From assembly GCA_964536025.1 (NCBI GenBank), contig CAZHXA010000006.1, forward strand, positions 1 through 64,000: a stretch of 64,000 nucleotides of DNA, in the 5' to 3' direction. Both the position numbers and the translations under genes were made by a program. The stretch comes from RGIG4576 sp964536025. Lineage in GTDB: Bacteria > Bacteroidota > Bacteroidia > Bacteroidales > Muribaculaceae. The notes under the pieces are model-generated. The model was given only the letters and a program-made list of their open reading frames with translations. It was not told where the DNA came from and ran no database searches. Within the stretch, counting starts at the first letter, position 1, and the number at the start of each line of letters is the position of its first letter. This document shows positions 46,816 to 57,281 of this stretch, one piece after another.

Positions 46816-47400
46816 ATGTTTAACGAATTTAATTTACAGGAATTTTTAAGTACATTTATCGTACTTTTTGCAATTATCGACATTATCGGTTCAGTTCCCA
46901 TCATCATCAACTTGAAACAACGCGACCGACCAGTAAATTCGCTAAAAGCAACTGTTATATCTTTTACTCTTATGTTGCTATTCTTCCTCGCCGGAGATTT
47001 ATTGCTTAAATTATTTAACGTAAGCATTGCAGCATTTGCAGCAGCAGGAGGTCTCATTATCTTCTTCGTTTCACTTGAAATGATTCTAGACATTGAAATA
47101 TTCAAGAATAACGGACCTATTAAAGAAGCTACATTGGTTCCTCTCGTGTTTCCTCTTGTAGCAGGACCGGGAGCTTTCACTACCTTGCTTTCATTGAAAG
47201 CCGAATTTTCTTCCATAAACATCATCTTGGGACTTACTGCCAATATGCTTTGGGTATATATAGTGCTAAGATTAACCGACCGTGTTCAAAAAATACTTGG
47301 TGCAGGAGGTATCTTAATAGTGAGAAAATTCTTTGGTGTAATCCTTTTGGCTATATCGGTAAAACTTATTACCACCAATTTCTCTGAATTATTAGGATAA
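46816..47400 (+). CDS. MarC-family (UPF0056) integral membrane protein
   Basis: The 194-residue protein has six hydrophobic helices. Family features are FIVLFAIIDIIGSVPIII in TM1, FFLAGDLLLKLFNVSIAAFA, the conserved loop PLVFPLVAGPGAFTTLLSLK and a C-terminal ILIVRKFFGVILLAISVKLI. MarC was once linked to multiple antibiotic resistance, but that link was not upheld, and the substrate remains unknown. The start is set at the ATG at 46816, because the promoter -7 box covers the upstream TTG. The gene converges on the nitroreductase gene through a shared terminator. Confidence 0.9.
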   Translation: MFNEFNLQEFLSTFIVLFAIIDIIGSVPIIINLKQRDRPVNSLKATVISFTLMLLFFLAGDLLLKLFNVSIAAFAAAGGLIIFFVSLEMILDIEIFKNNGPIKEATLVPLVFPLVAGPGAFTTLLSLKAEFSSINIILGLTANMLWVYIVLRLTDRVQKILGAGGILIVRKFFGVILLAISVKLITTNFSELLG

Positions 47401-47431
47401 CGTTATAAAGACCTAAACTAAAAACAATAAA

Positions 47432-47462
47432 AAACGACCGAAGCTTATAACTTCGGTCGTTT
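47432..47462. terminator. Bidirectional terminator between marC and the nitroreductase gene
   Basis: A perfect 12-bp stem AAACGACCGAAG/CTTCGGTCGTTT (47432-47443 with 47451-47462) with a 7-nt loop has A-runs on its left and T-rich DNA on its right, so it can end both convergent transcripts. Confidence 0.9.
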
Positions 47463-47464
47463 GT

Positions 47465-48211
47465 CTATTTAATCACATCAAAACCTTGAGTTTTAATATA
47501 ATCAAGCATATTATATTTCATTGCGTCCTTATAATAATCCACTATGTGAACACACCAGTCGTTATCGGTTTTCGTTCCACTTCGAGTCGCATTATATGTT
47601 TGAACACGATTGTCATAATCTATTAATCTATCAAGCATACCTTCAGTTGAATATTTATTTTGATGTATAACCACTTCAAGCGGTTCTTTGGGCTTAACAT
47701 CGGGGTGTTCACGAGGCACACCTATCGCCAAGCCACACACCACAAAAACGCCCTTAGGTAAAGATAGGATTTCAGCCATTTTTTTGGGGTCGGCAGTCCG
47801 CGTGTAACCTATACAACAGCACCCCAAGCCACAAGCACCGGCAGCAGTATAGGCACTGCTCATGGCAAGAGTAGCATCGATAACACCCACAAACACACCA
47901 TCTACCGTGTGAGTAAAATCGGGCATCTCCACACCTTTCTTTTCGGCAAGTATATCTATCTTATTGAAATCGGCACAAAACACCATGAAACGATTGCATG
48001 TCTTTACCTGCTTTTGTCCGATAATCTCATAAAGTTGTTCCTTCAATTCTTGACTTGAAATATCTATCACCGAAAATTGCTGACCGTTATAACTCGTAGG
48101 CGTATTCATTATTGCCGAATAAATGGTTGACAAAGCCTCTTCGGAGATAGGCTCACGTTCATAGCGACGTACACTCGTTCGCTGCTCAAAAAAAACTTTT
48201 ATTTTATCCAT
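47465..48211 (-). CDS. NfsA-like NAD(P)H-dependent flavin nitroreductase
   Basis: The 248-residue flavoprotein belongs to the NfsA/Frp group. The FMN-phosphate site reads QRTSVRRYEREPI at the N-terminus, with NTPTSYNGQQFSVIDI (about 38-53) and AAGACGLGCCCIGYTR (about 125-140) after it. GVFVVCGLAIGVPREHPDVKPK (about 155) is typical. Such enzymes reduce nitro compounds and flavins by two-electron steps; the natural substrate is unknown. The ATG at 48211 is preferred to a GTG six bases earlier. Confidence 0.9.
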   Translation of the reverse strand: MDKIKVFFEQRTSVRRYEREPISEEALSTIYSAIMNTPTSYNGQQFSVIDISSQELKEQLYEIIGQKQVKTCNRFMVFCADFNKIDILAEKKGVEMPDFTHTVDGVFVGVIDATLAMSSAYTAAGACGLGCCCIGYTRTADPKKMAEILSLPKGVFVVCGLAIGVPREHPDVKPKEPLEVVIHQNKYSTEGMLDRLIDYDNRVQTYNATRSGTKTDNDWCVHIVDYYKDAMKYNMLDYIKTQGFDVIK

Positions 48212-48340
48212 ATTCACTAATATTTTAATCCCAAAATAATAACTATGTCACAAACATTAATTTCACATTCAAGCTCAAAGTTTATTTTTTTACTTTTTTT
48301 ATAAATTCAGCAATATGCAACACTCATTTTTATAACATTC

Positions 48341-48373
48341 TTTGTATTTTTTTAAAAAATAAACATATCTTTG
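48341..48373 (+). promoter_or_regulatory. Promoter of the BspA-like gene
   Basis: TTTG (48341-48344), then 21 nt, then TATCTTTG (48366-48373). Both halves match consensus. The start codon is 135 nt downstream, so the mRNA has a long AT-rich leader in which I see no stable hairpin. Confidence 0.7.
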
Positions 48374-48508
48374 TACATAACTATTGTATTACAATATCAA
48401 ATAAAAAGAAAACTTGTATTAAACCATACTGTTTGTCTAACTAAATTCAAAATTTAACGAACACCTCAAAAAGCGTTTATACTAATAATCTCTAATAACT
48501 AATCGATT

Positions 48509-50008
48509 ATGAAACACTTATTATTACAAAGATTGCTTCTCGTTGCAATGCTCTTTACGAGTTTAAATGCATTTTCTTACGATTTTATTGTCGATAATAT
48601 TTACTATGAAATTTTGTCGGAAACCGACAAAACAGTTCAAGTTACCTATAAAAATTTTGTTTGGGCAACAAACACATATACTTCCGATTATTCTGGAGAT
48701 ATTGTAATACCAAGCACTGTTACTTATAATGATATAAATTATACCGTTACCAATATCTACGATCATGCATTCATTAAATGCACCGAATTGACTTCAGTTT
48801 CTATACCTAACACTGTTACAAATATTGGCGAATGTGCTTTCTATTCTTGTTCTAAATTAAAATCTATAACCATTCCAAATTCGGTAACAAAAATAGGTGA
48901 TAGTGCATTCGCAGAATGTATAGAATTGGCAACAATATCCGTTCCAGAAAGTGTAATTGATATAAATCATTCCTTTGGTAATACAGCATGGTATAAAAAT
49001 CAACCCGATGGTGTAATTTTTATTAATAATTTGTTATATGACTATAAAGGAACCATGCCTGAAAATACCGATTTTACTGTAAAAGAAGGTACAACAGTTA
49101 TATGCCATAATGCTTTATCTTGTAAAGGAGGGTTAAAATCAGTAACCATTCCAAAATCGGTAAAACATATTGGAATGGGTGCTTTTAACGGTTGTTTTAA
49201 TCTTGAAACAGTAACAATAGAAGATGGGTGTACTGCATTCATTAATGATATGGCTTTTGAAGGATGTCCCAAATTAGCCACAATCACAATTCCTAATTCC
49301 ATAATAGAAATAAGCTCTTATGCTTTTAGCGAAACTGCATGGTATGATGCTCAACCCTCGGGTTCGGTTTATATTGGTAAAGTTCTTTACGACTATAAAG
49401 GGACCATGCCAGAAAACACCAATTTTATTGTTAAAGATGGAACTGTCTGCATTACCAATCAAACATTTAATTGGAGTGAAGGATTAGTCTCTATCAGCAT
49501 ACCAAACACAGTTAAAAGCATAATATGTGGAGCTATAGGTTATTGTAAGGGATTAACATCCATAGCCATTCCTAACTCTGTAGAACACATAGGAGAATGG
49601 GTATTCAGTGGATGCTCTAACTTGAAAACAATCTACATAGGAGACTCGGTAAAAAGAATAGACGAATATGCTTTCAATGACTTAGGAGAAAATTTAACTG
49701 AAATAATTAGTGCAAGCATTGTTCCACCGACAGCCCATGAATCGGTTTTTAATTATAACAATCTTGACAACGTCACACTTTATGTTCCTGTGGGTACTAA
49801 AACAGCCTATGCTAATGCAGTAGCTTGGAATAGATTCAAAAACATCGTAGAAGATGATACTAAGACTGCTATATCAGAAACATTGATAGACCAATCGTCA
49901 TACCCTGTGGAATATTACAATTTACAAGGCGTGAAAATAACAAATCCGACAAACGGTATCTTCATCAAAAAACAAGGTAACAAAACTCAAAAAGTGATAA
50001 TAAAATAA
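48509..50008 (+). CDS. BspA-like leucine-rich-repeat surface protein
   Basis: The 499-residue secreted protein has a signal peptide (RLLLVAMLFTSLNAFS, cleavage about 23) and a short N-terminal domain, then LRR_5 repeats of the BspA/Treponema type. Each repeat reads like LTSVSIPNTVTNIGECAFYS. Two inserted modules of the pattern TAWYxxQPxGxxxI...LYDYKGTMPENT start near residues 159 and 276, exactly 117 codons apart. The C-terminus (about 465-499: YYNLQGVKITNPTNGIFIKK then QGNKTQKVIIK) is a sorting-tail-like domain seen on many Bacteroidales exported proteins. BspA proteins bind host or bacterial surfaces; the ligand here is unknown. It has its own promoter and terminator. Confidence 0.88.
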   Translation: MKHLLLQRLLLVAMLFTSLNAFSYDFIVDNIYYEILSETDKTVQVTYKNFVWATNTYTSDYSGDIVIPSTVTYNDINYTVTNIYDHAFIKCTELTSVSIPNTVTNIGECAFYSCSKLKSITIPNSVTKIGDSAFAECIELATISVPESVIDINHSFGNTAWYKNQPDGVIFINNLLYDYKGTMPENTDFTVKEGTTVICHNALSCKGGLKSVTIPKSVKHIGMGAFNGCFNLETVTIEDGCTAFINDMAFEGCPKLATITIPNSIIEISSYAFSETAWYDAQPSGSVYIGKVLYDYKGTMPENTNFIVKDGTVCITNQTFNWSEGLVSISIPNTVKSIICGAIGYCKGLTSIAIPNSVEHIGEWVFSGCSNLKTIYIGDSVKRIDEYAFNDLGENLTEIISASIVPPTAHESVFNYNNLDNVTLYVPVGTKTAYANAVAWNRFKNIVEDDTKTAISETLIDQSSYPVEYYNLQGVKITNPTNGIFIKKQGNKTQKVIIK

Positions 50009-50027
50009 TTTATCAATCGTAATATTT

Positions 50028-50070
50028 AAGGCTGAATTACAACAAAATGTGCAATTCAGCCTTTCTTTTG
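50028..50070 (+). terminator. Terminator of the BspA-like gene
   Basis: An 11-bp perfect stem AAGGCTGAATT/AATTCAGCCTT (50028-50038 with 50053-50063) is followed by TCTTTTG. It lies 20 bp after the stop and may also serve the convergent holA gene. Confidence 0.85.
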
Positions 50071-50105
50071 CCTTCATTATAAACCATTAAACCGCTATAA
50101 CCTAT

Positions 50106-51143
50106 TTAAGAATGAAGGATTTTATAAATAAGCTCTCGCAAAAGTGAATATTCGTTTTGACGTGATTTTATACCTTTGGACTTCGTGTCAAATTCACGCA
50201 AATATCCTATTACATTAACACACCCTGCAGTAGAATAATATTTCATTGCTTCAATAAATAATTTTGCTCTATAGGAAGATTTTGTACCTATCGCATCCAT
50301 TATACCTTGCTCGGTCTTGACTTTTGCCGTGCGTGCAAGCAATAAATTGGAAAAAAACGAGAATAACAGTCCCACAGTTACCACAGTGGGGTTATTCTTA
50401 GGATTTTTCTCAAAATAATTGATTATCTGATAGGCTTTAAGAGCATTTTTACTTCTTATAGCCTCTTCCAATTCAAAATTATTAAAATCTTTACTGATGC
50501 CTATATTACGCTCTATTATTTCGGGGGTAATTTGCTTATTGTTTCCCAATAGCACAAAAAGTTTGTCTACTTCGCTGAAAATACGAGCCAAATCGGTTCC
50601 CACAAAATCTTTCAACATAGAGACGGCTTTGGTATCTATTATTCCTCCTTTAGAAACAACATAATCGGTAATAATTCGCCCTACATTATTTTCATTTATT
50701 TTTTTTGATTCAAAAACTATTCCGGTAGACTTTGCTTTAAGCATCTTTAGAAATTCAGTAGCCTTATCGGTAGTTTTTATATTGCCGTGTTTATAACAAA
50801 CAATAAGAATAGTAGATTCAAGAGGATTCTCGGCATAAAACTTAAACTTATCAAGTTCTTTATTGTTTTGAGCTTCACGCAAAATCACCACTTGCCGTTC
50901 AGCCATAACAGGATAACGCTTACACTCGTTCATAACGACTCTTACATCGGCATCAAGTCCGTAAGCAATCGTTAGGTTAAACTCTTTTTCATCGGGAGTG
51001 AGTGCATGCGACACAATCAAGCTTTCAAGCTCATCGATATAGTAAGACTCTTCACCCATCAACACATAAATGGGTTGAAACTTACCTTTTTCAATGTCAT
51101 TGCGTATTTCAATATATGATAAAGTTTCTTTTTTTACAGCCAT
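50106..51143 (-). CDS. holA: DNA polymerase III delta subunit
   Basis: The 345-residue clamp-loader subunit opens the sliding clamp. The N-terminus KGKFQPIYVLMGEESYYIDE is the degenerate nucleotide-binding start of the family. DARVV/ADVRVVMNECKRYPVMAERQVVILREAQ and the C-terminal collar region (RSKNALKAYQIINYFEKNPK) follow. The ATG at 51143 gives MAVKKETLSYIEI; the longer TTG reading is not needed. It is divergent from the HsdR_N-like gene with only 58 bp between starts. Confidence 0.93.
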   Translation of the reverse strand: MAVKKETLSYIEIRNDIEKGKFQPIYVLMGEESYYIDELESLIVSHALTPDEKEFNLTIAYGLDADVRVVMNECKRYPVMAERQVVILREAQNNKELDKFKFYAENPLESTILIVCYKHGNIKTTDKATEFLKMLKAKSTGIVFESKKINENNVGRIITDYVVSKGGIIDTKAVSMLKDFVGTDLARIFSEVDKLFVLLGNNKQITPEIIERNIGISKDFNNFELEEAIRSKNALKAYQIINYFEKNPKNNPTVVTVGLLFSFFSNLLLARTAKVKTEQGIMDAIGTKSSYRAKLFIEAMKYYSTAGCVNVIGYLREFDTKSKGIKSRQNEYSLLRELIYKILHS

Positions 51144-51201
51144 AATATCTGCAATCTTCAATATTTTCAGTAAATTTACACAATTCTTTTAAAATCACAA
51201 A

Positions 51202-51657
51202 ATGACCAAGTACAAGCTCAACTTGCCGAAAGCCGATTTACGCATTATCACCGAAAATGGGAAAAATATGATATTTGACTCTTTAAGGCGTAAATACGTT
51301 GCACTCACCAAGGAAGAATGGGTGCGACAAAATTTTGTGTCGTTTCTTATACAAAATAAAGGTTACCTTGCCGGGTTGATGAACAATGAAGTTTCGTTGG
51401 TCCAGAACGGAATAAAACGACGTTGCGACACACTTGTGTGCGATAAGTTCGGACAACCGTTGGTTATAATAGAATATAAAGCCCCCGAAGTTGAAATAAC
51501 ACAAAAGGTATTTGACCAGATTGTGAGATATAACTACGTTCTAAAAGCCAAATACCTTATTGTATCCAATGGATTAAACCATTATTGCTGTAAAATCAAT
51601 TATGACTTGGAGGGGTATTCTTTTCTACAAGAGATTCCTTGTTATGTCGACCTGTGA
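51202..51657 (+). CDS. Orphan HsdR_N-like PD-(D/E)XK nuclease-domain protein
   Basis: The 151-residue protein equals only the N-terminal nuclease-type domain of type I restriction subunit HsdR. The core shows [20 protein letters not shown], then the PD-(D/E)XK pattern RRCDTLV (Asp, about 73) and VIIEYKAPE (Glu and Lys, about 92-94), and [20 protein letters not shown] (a QxxxY-like element). No helicase, HsdS or HsdM gene is near, so this is not a restriction system. It is divergent from holA, a pairing I recall from other Bacteroidales, which hints at a DNA-processing role. The last 62 bp overlap the 3' end of the RND pump gene on the other strand. Confidence 0.82.
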   Translation: MTKYKLNLPKADLRIITENGKNMIFDSLRRKYVALTKEEWVRQNFVSFLIQNKGYLAGLMNNEVSLVQNGIKRRCDTLVCDKFGQPLVIIEYKAPEVEITQKVFDQIVRYNYVLKAKYLIVSNGLNHYCCKINYDLEGYSFLQEIPCYVDL

Positions 51658-54600
51658 ATTTTTCTTGCAATCGTTGCATCACATCCCAGAAATTAGGAAC
51701 AAACAAAGTACCTAAAATGGCATTAAGAGCCATTCCGAAAACGACAGCCGTTCCAAGACTTATCCTACTCTCTGCACCTGCACCTGTGGCAAACATAAGC
51801 GGTAAAATACCTACAACAAATGCAAGTGACGTCATTATAATGGGGCGAAATCTAACATTACCGGCATCAAGAGCCGAATTGTAAATACTCTCGCCTTTTC
51901 GTCGATAATCAGACGCATATTCTACTATCAAAATTGCATTTTTTGCCGACAATCCAAGTAATAATATTATACCTATCTGTGTATAAATACTTATACTCTG
52001 TCCCATAATCATACACCCCAAGATTGTGCCAAGTATGGCTATAGGCATGCTTAACACAACAGCAACAGGATCGGTAAAGCTCTCATATTGAGCAGCAAGA
52101 ACAAGAATGGTAACAATCACCGCAAAAATCAACACAAGGGTAATTGTAGCACCGGCTTGAGTCTCTTGATAAGCCTGCCCTGTCCATGAATAAGCATAAG
52201 TATTGCCAAGAGTGTTTTTCACTATCGCTTCGGCAGCTTTTATACCATCATTGGAACTTACATGCTTGGCAGGATTGAACGTGAGTGCCGCTGCCCTATA
52301 CATATTATATCGGGAAACACTTGACTGACCAAGCGTGGGTTCGATTTCAGTAAATGACGAGAACGGAACCATTTTTCCTTCATTATTTTTAACGCTCAAT
52401 TTTAAAATATCATCTATTCTACTGCGATACTGCGAATTGGCTCCTATCTTAACTTGGAAAATGCGTCCAAATTCAACAAAATCGTTTACAAATGCCTGAC
52501 CAAGATAATAGCTCAACGTACTATAAACCGAAGACAGATTGATTCCCTCTATTTCGAGTTTATTACGGTCAATTTTTAAGTTATATTGCGGAGTATTGCC
52601 TTGATATAACGACGTAACCGATGCTATTTGCTTGTTAGTAACCGATTGTGCAGTAATATCCAATATTGCTTTTTGCATCTCACCCGGACCTTCATTGTTT
52701 ATGTCAAGCAATTCCATTTCAAGACCTCCTGAAAGCCCAAGACCGGGTATTGCCGGCGGATTAATGGAAAAGACTATTGCCGATTGCACTTGCGATGTTA
52801 TAGCATTCACTTTATCAACTACCGCAAAAACACTTTCATTCTTATGGGGGCGTTCACTCCAAGGTTTTAGTATCACAAAAAGAGAACCGCCATTGGAAGC
52901 TGCACCTCCACCCATAAATGAAAAGCCCGATATTGCTATCACCTCATCTACTTCGGGCAACTGTATTATTTCCTTTTCTACATCGGCAACCACTTTTTCG
53001 GTACGTTCAAGCGATGCTCCGCTCGGCAATTGAATAGATGTCAAGAAATATCCCATATCTTCACTTGGTATATAAGAAGAAGGCCAACGAGAAAGTCCCC
53101 AAAAACCAAGAAATGCAAAAACCAAGAACACGCCAAGAGCGGCAACCGGATGTTTCAACATTTTACCTATTGATTTACAATATTTTTCTCGTAGTCCCTC
53201 AAAGGCTTTATTAAACCATTTAAACACGAAAAAATCAGACTTTGATTTTTTCAACCATAATGCACAAAGTGCCGGCGACAAAGTGAGTGCATTAAAGCCA
53301 CTGAAAGCCGTTGAAATAGCTATCGTAAGAGCAAACTGCTTGTATAATTGTCCTGTTATTCCTCCTATAAATGCAGTAGGAATAAAAACCGCCAATAACA
53401 CAAGAACAACACCTATTACCGGTCCTTGCAACTCTTCCATAGCGTTGAGTGCCGCTTCTTTTCTTGTATATTTTCCGGTATCAAGAAGCCGCATACAATC
53501 TTCAACCACTACAATGGCATCATCTACTACAATGGCTATAGCAAGCACCAAGCCGAACAACGTAAGCGTATTGATTGTGAAACCTAATATTTTCATGACC
53601 GCAAACGTGGCTATCAATGAAACCGGAATGGTTATCATAGGTATGAGCACTGCTCTCCAATTTTGAAGGAACAATAACATGACAAGCATCACGATAACCG
53701 ACGTTTCAAGTAATGTTTTCAAAACTTCATCTATCGAAGCATGCACAAATTTTGTTGTATCAAGAATTACTTTATAAGTAACCCCTTGCGGAAAATATTG
53801 TTGCAAGTTGTCAAGTTCTTTTCTCACATTATCAGCTACATCGAGAGCATTGGCTCCAGGTAACTGATAAATTGCAATCAAAGCTGTTTCTCGTCCAGAA
53901 ACATTGGAAACGGTATTGTAATCCACACTTCCCAAATCGATTTTTGCAATATCTTTCAGTCTTAAAATATTGCCTTTACTGTTTGCCTTAATGATAATAT
54001 TACCAAATTGCTCCGGTGTTACAAGTCGTCCTTGTGATGTTACCGTAAACTGAAATGCTTCTTTGGATGTTGATGGTGGAGCACCGACACTTCCAGCCGA
54101 CACTTCCATATTCTGTGCTTGAATAGCTTGATATACATCATCAGGAGTTACACCACGTATTCGCATGGTTTCGGGATTCATCCATACTCGCATACTGTAA
54201 TTACCTGCACCAAACACATTCACGCCACCCACACCATTAATGCGGGAAAGAGCATCAACAATGTTCAAATTGGCATAATTACTCAAATACAAAGAGTTAT
54301 ATCGATTTGTCTTATCGCCTTCCAAAGACAAAAACAACACAATATTGGTAGATTGTTTTTGTGTGGTTATACCTTGCTGTATCACAGCTTCGGGAAGATT
54401 TCCTTGTGCTACTGCAACACGATTTTGCACCATTACAGTAGCCATATCTATATTGGTTCCTACCTCAAACGTAACTGTAAGTTTATATGAACCATCAGAT
54501 GATGAAGTAGAACTCATATACATCATACCCTCAACACCATTTACTTGTGCTTCTATGGGAACACCCACAGTTTTTGCTACCGTTTCGGCACTTGCTCCCG

Positions 54601-54751
54601 GATAAACAGCCGATACTTGTACCGTAGGTGGTGTAATATCAGGATATTGTGCCACAGGAAGATTAAATATCGTCAAACCTCCTATTATAATCATTAAAAC
54701 AGCTATAACTGTGGCAAATATAGGTCGTTTTATAAAAAATTCAGAAATCAT
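51596..54751 (-). CDS. RND efflux pump inner membrane subunit (AcrB/HAE1 family)
   Basis: The 1051-residue transporter has 12 membrane helices and two large periplasmic loops, and uses the proton gradient to expel drugs or other amphiphiles. Signatures are [18 protein letters not shown] at the N-terminus, [21 protein letters not shown], the TM4 Asp pair in [19 protein letters not shown] and the TM10 Lys in [38 protein letters not shown] is also present. It is last in the TolC-AcrA-AcrB order. Its C-terminal tail (EKNTPPSHN) is encoded over the end of the opposite HsdR_N-like gene. Substrates are unknown. Confidence 0.96.
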   Translation of the reverse strand: MISEFFIKRPIFATVIAVLMIIIGGLTIFNLPVAQYPDITPPTVQVSAVYPGASAETVAKTVGVPIEAQVNGVEGMMYMSSTSSSDGSYKLTVTFEVGTNIDMATVMVQNRVAVAQGNLPEAVIQQGITTQKQSTNIVLFLSLEGDKTNRYNSLYLSNYANLNIVDALSRINGVGGVNVFGAGNYSMRVWMNPETMRIRGVTPDDVYQAIQAQNMEVSAGSVGAPPSTSKEAFQFTVTSQGRLVTPEQFGNIIIKANSKGNILRLKDIAKIDLGSVDYNTVSNVSGRETALIAIYQLPGANALDVADNVRKELDNLQQYFPQGVTYKVILDTTKFVHASIDEVLKTLLETSVIVMLVMLLFLQNWRAVLIPMITIPVSLIATFAVMKILGFTINTLTLFGLVLAIAIVVDDAIVVVEDCMRLLDTGKYTRKEAALNAMEELQGPVIGVVLVLLAVFIPTAFIGGITGQLYKQFALTIAISTAFSGFNALTLSPALCALWLKKSKSDFFVFKWFNKAFEGLREKYCKSIGKMLKHPVAALGVFLVFAFLGFWGLSRWPSSYIPSEDMGYFLTSIQLPSGASLERTEKVVADVEKEIIQLPEVDEVIAISGFSFMGGGAASNGGSLFVILKPWSERPHKNESVFAVVDKVNAITSQVQSAIVFSINPPAIPGLGLSGGLEMELLDINNEGPGEMQKAILDITAQSVTNKQIASVTSLYQGNTPQYNLKIDRNKLEIEGINLSSVYSTLSYYLGQAFVNDFVEFGRIFQVKIGANSQYRSRIDDILKLSVKNNEGKMVPFSSFTEIEPTLGQSSVSRYNMYRAAALTFNPAKHVSSNDGIKAAEAIVKNTLGNTYAYSWTGQAYQETQAGATITLVLIFAVIVTILVLAAQYESFTDPVAVVLSMPIAILGTILGCMIMGQSISIYTQIGIILLLGLSAKNAILIVEYASDYRRKGESIYNSALDAGNVRFRPIIMTSLAFVVGILPLMFATGAGAESRISLGTAVVFGMALNAILGTLFVPNFWDVMQRLQEKFTGRHNKESLVEKNTPPSHN

Positions 54752-54763
54752 AATTATAATGCT

Positions 54764-55882
54764 TTATTTTTCCATAACCGGGTTTATTATCATGCCATCT
54801 CGCACTTTCTGGATAGCTTGAGTAACATATCTTTGATTAGGCAACAATCCTTCGATAACGACACGCAATGTATCATCAACCAAATCCCCTATTTTCACAG
54901 GTGTATAAACCACTTTACCTGAATCGTTTACAGTGTAAATATATTTACCCAGCTGATCGGTACTTATTGCAGAATCTTTAATGAGCATAGCATTAGGTAA
55001 CTCCTTATAAGGAAGACTTACGACACAATACATACCGCTTTTCAATTCACCATAAGGATTGTCCACTTTGGCTTGCAAAGTGATAGTACCGGTAGATAAA
55101 TCCACCATAGGCGACAAATAGCTTAATTTACCTGCATAGGAATGGGGCAAACTTTCATTAAACGACAATGTAACCGATTGATATTTGCTCACATCATTGG
55201 ATTTTTCTTGTTCTGACACCATTCTCATGTATTGACTGTCTTCGATTGTAAACGTTGCTGTCATCGTTTCATCGTCATAAATAGTAGCAAGAACTTGAGG
55301 AGAGGAACTACCATTAAGAAAATTCCCTATATCAACGCTTTTGCTCGTTATTCGCCCCGAAAAAGGAGCTTTTATATAGCAATAACCAAGATTGATTTTA
55401 GCATTTTCCAATGCTGCTTTTGCCGATTTCACTGCCGCAACCGATTGATTCCAATTGGATTCGGCTTGAACAAAATCGATTTGAGAAACAGCATTGGTTG
55501 CTGCAGCTTCTTTCATGCTTTCATAATTGATTTTAGCATATTCATTTTGACTTTTTGCACTTGCCAATTGTGCCTCAGCTTGCAACAAAGCTTCTTTATA
55601 TGGTTCCGGCTCTATAACAAAGAGTAATTTACCTTTTTCCACATGCTCTCCGGCTTTATAATTGGCTGCTTGTAAAAAGCCATTAACACGAGCCACCAAT
55701 TTAACTTCAGTTTTAGCCGATAACGAAGCCGGATAGGTTTTATGTAAAAGTACCGAATCAATTTTCGGGAATGATACATTTACGCTCATCACATAATCAG
55801 CTTTTGATTCTTTTTGCATTTTACTACATGAAGTAAACGCAAACACCGCCATCGCTATATATAAAAACAGTTTTTTTCTCAT
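54764..55882 (-). CDS. RND efflux periplasmic adaptor (membrane fusion protein, AcrA family)
   Basis: The 372-residue lipoprotein has a lipobox in AVFAFTSCSKMQKES (lipidated Cys about 19). A lipoyl/biotinyl-like half (about 55-85, VARVNGFLQAANYKAGEHVE) precedes a coiled-coil hairpin (about 95-165, EALLQAEAQLASAKSQNEYA), then the second lipoyl half (KAPFSGRITSKSVDIGNFL), a beta-barrel and a membrane-proximal domain. It bridges the pump and the outer-membrane channel. It lies 12 bp before the pump gene and 19 bp after the channel gene. Confidence 0.95.
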   Translation of the reverse strand: MRKKLFLYIAMAVFAFTSCSKMQKESKADYVMSVNVSFPKIDSVLLHKTYPASLSAKTEVKLVARVNGFLQAANYKAGEHVEKGKLLFVIEPEPYKEALLQAEAQLASAKSQNEYAKINYESMKEAAATNAVSQIDFVQAESNWNQSVAAVKSAKAALENAKINLGYCYIKAPFSGRITSKSVDIGNFLNGSSSPQVLATIYDDETMTATFTIEDSQYMRMVSEQEKSNDVSKYQSVTLSFNESLPHSYAGKLSYLSPMVDLSTGTITLQAKVDNPYGELKSGMYCVVSLPYKELPNAMLIKDSAISTDQLGKYIYTVNDSGKVVYTPVKIGDLVDDTLRVVIEGLLPNQRYVTQAIQKVRDGMIINPVMEK

Positions 55883-55901
55883 CGCTATATATTTTTTTCA
55901 A

Positions 55902-57281
55902 TTAATTATTCCAGCCACCGCCAAGAGCTTGATAAATCGATATTATCGCAAGAAGGACTTTACCTTGAGATGTTACCAATGAATTATTGTAATCAAGATA
56001 AGACTGTTGAGCCGTAAGAACATCAGAATAAGCATTCAATCCTTTTTTATATAATTCAATGGCATATTCAAGCGACTTATAGGCTTCATTCTTGACCTTT
56101 TCCATCTCTTGGACTTCTATGAACATGTATTTGTAAGTAATCATTGAGTTTTGAACTTCTTTAACCGCATTCATTACCGTATTGTTATAGTTATCAATAC
56201 CTATTTGATATTGTTCTTTGGCTTCTATCAATTGATATTTCCTACTAAGCCCGTTAAAAAGAGTCCAAGTCAACTTGGGTGAAATAGTATAGGTGAATGA
56301 ATTATCTTTAAACATATCTCCTATTTCACTTGATTTAAACCCTATGCCTCCATCAAGCGACAACATGGGAAGAAAATCCTTTTTTGCTATACCTACATTT
56401 GCCGCATAAGAAGCCAATGTGTATTCAGCCTCTTTTATATCAGGTCTACGACGCAACAAATCCATAGGAACACCTACCGGAACCAAAGCTACAGCTTGCG
56501 GTAAATCAACGGCTTGATTAAGACTTTTGGGCAACTTATCGTTGTAAACTCCAAGCAAAATTGCAATTGAATTGATTTGAGCCTCAATATTTGCCATAAG
56601 AGGAGCAATAGATGCTTGCGTACTCAAAAAAATAGTCTTTGATTGAGAAACGTCAAACATTGACGCAAGTCCACTGTTAAAACGCGTTTTCACAAGGTTC
56701 AAAATTTCTTTTTGAGAATGTAAATGTCGCATTGCAACCATATATTGAGTTTGCCACGTTCTTAAATTTATATACGCCGTAGCTACATTGGCACAAAGCG
56801 TTACCATGGCTCCATCATATTGGCTCTTGCTTGCCTGCCATAGAGCTTTTTTCGATTTGGCTTGCGAGCCGATTTGTCCAAACAAATCAATTTGCCAACT
56901 ATAATTCAGTCCCAAATTGAAATAATCATCGGTAGTACCCGATGCTCTTTCCTTTGTCCACCCCACATTCATTGACAAACTTGGGAAATAACCACTTTGC
57001 ACAATTTTCACGGCACTCTTAGCCATTGCAATCCTTTTTTGTGCAATTTGCAAATCATAATTATTATCTATTGCCATACTGATGAGCGAATCGAGACATT
57101 TATCTTCAAAATTAGCCCACCATTTATCACTATTTGGAAGAGTTTGCGAAAATTCAGATACATATTTCCAACTTTTGGGCAAGCTGTCTCGTAAAAGATT
57201 GTTTTCTTGAGATAATACATATATGCCCGAAAAAAGGAAGGTCATAATAAAGACTAACCTTAAATGTGCGTGTGTTATCAT
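55902..57281 (-). CDS. Outer membrane efflux channel (TolC/OprM/NodT family)
   Basis: The 459-residue protein forms the trimeric exit duct of the pump. The N-terminus has an N-terminal hydrophobic export signal (LVFIMTFLFSGIYVLSQ) but no lipobox Cys, unlike many NodT-type lipoproteins. The family motifs NYDLQIAQKRIAMAKSAVKI, SWQIDLFGQIGSQAKSKKAL, LVPVGVPMDLLRRRPDIKEA and YKKGLNAYSDVLTAQQSYLD are all seen. An ATG at residue 13 is an alternative start. First gene of the efflux operon, divergent from uvrD, with 140 bp between. Confidence 0.93.
   Translation of the reverse strand: MITHAHLRLVFIMTFLFSGIYVLSQENNLLRDSLPKSWKYVSEFSQTLPNSDKWWANFEDKCLDSLISMAIDNNYDLQIAQKRIAMAKSAVKIVQSGYFPSLSMNVGWTKERASGTTDDYFNLGLNYSWQIDLFGQIGSQAKSKKALWQASKSQYDGAMVTLCANVATAYINLRTWQTQYMVAMRHLHSQKEILNLVKTRFNSGLASMFDVSQSKTIFLSTQASIAPLMANIEAQINSIAILLGVYNDKLPKSLNQAVDLPQAVALVPVGVPMDLLRRRPDIKEAEYTLASYAANVGIAKKDFLPMLSLDGGIGFKSSEIGDMFKDNSFTYTISPKLTWTLFNGLSRKYQLIEAKEQYQIGIDNYNNTVMNAVKEVQNSMITYKYMFIEVQEMEKVKNEAYKSLEYAIELYKKGLNAYSDVLTAQQSYLDYNNSLVTSQGKVLLAIISIYQALGGGWNN

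Noticed and set aside
46746..47243. 165-codon open frame on the minus strand across marC
   Set aside because: It is antisense to a clear MarC-family gene with its own promoter, and its translation lacks recognisable domains; it is a shadow of the plus-strand codons.
51202..51657. Type I restriction-modification system
   Set aside because: Only an HsdR N-terminal-like domain is present. No helicase part, HsdM or HsdS gene occurs in the window.
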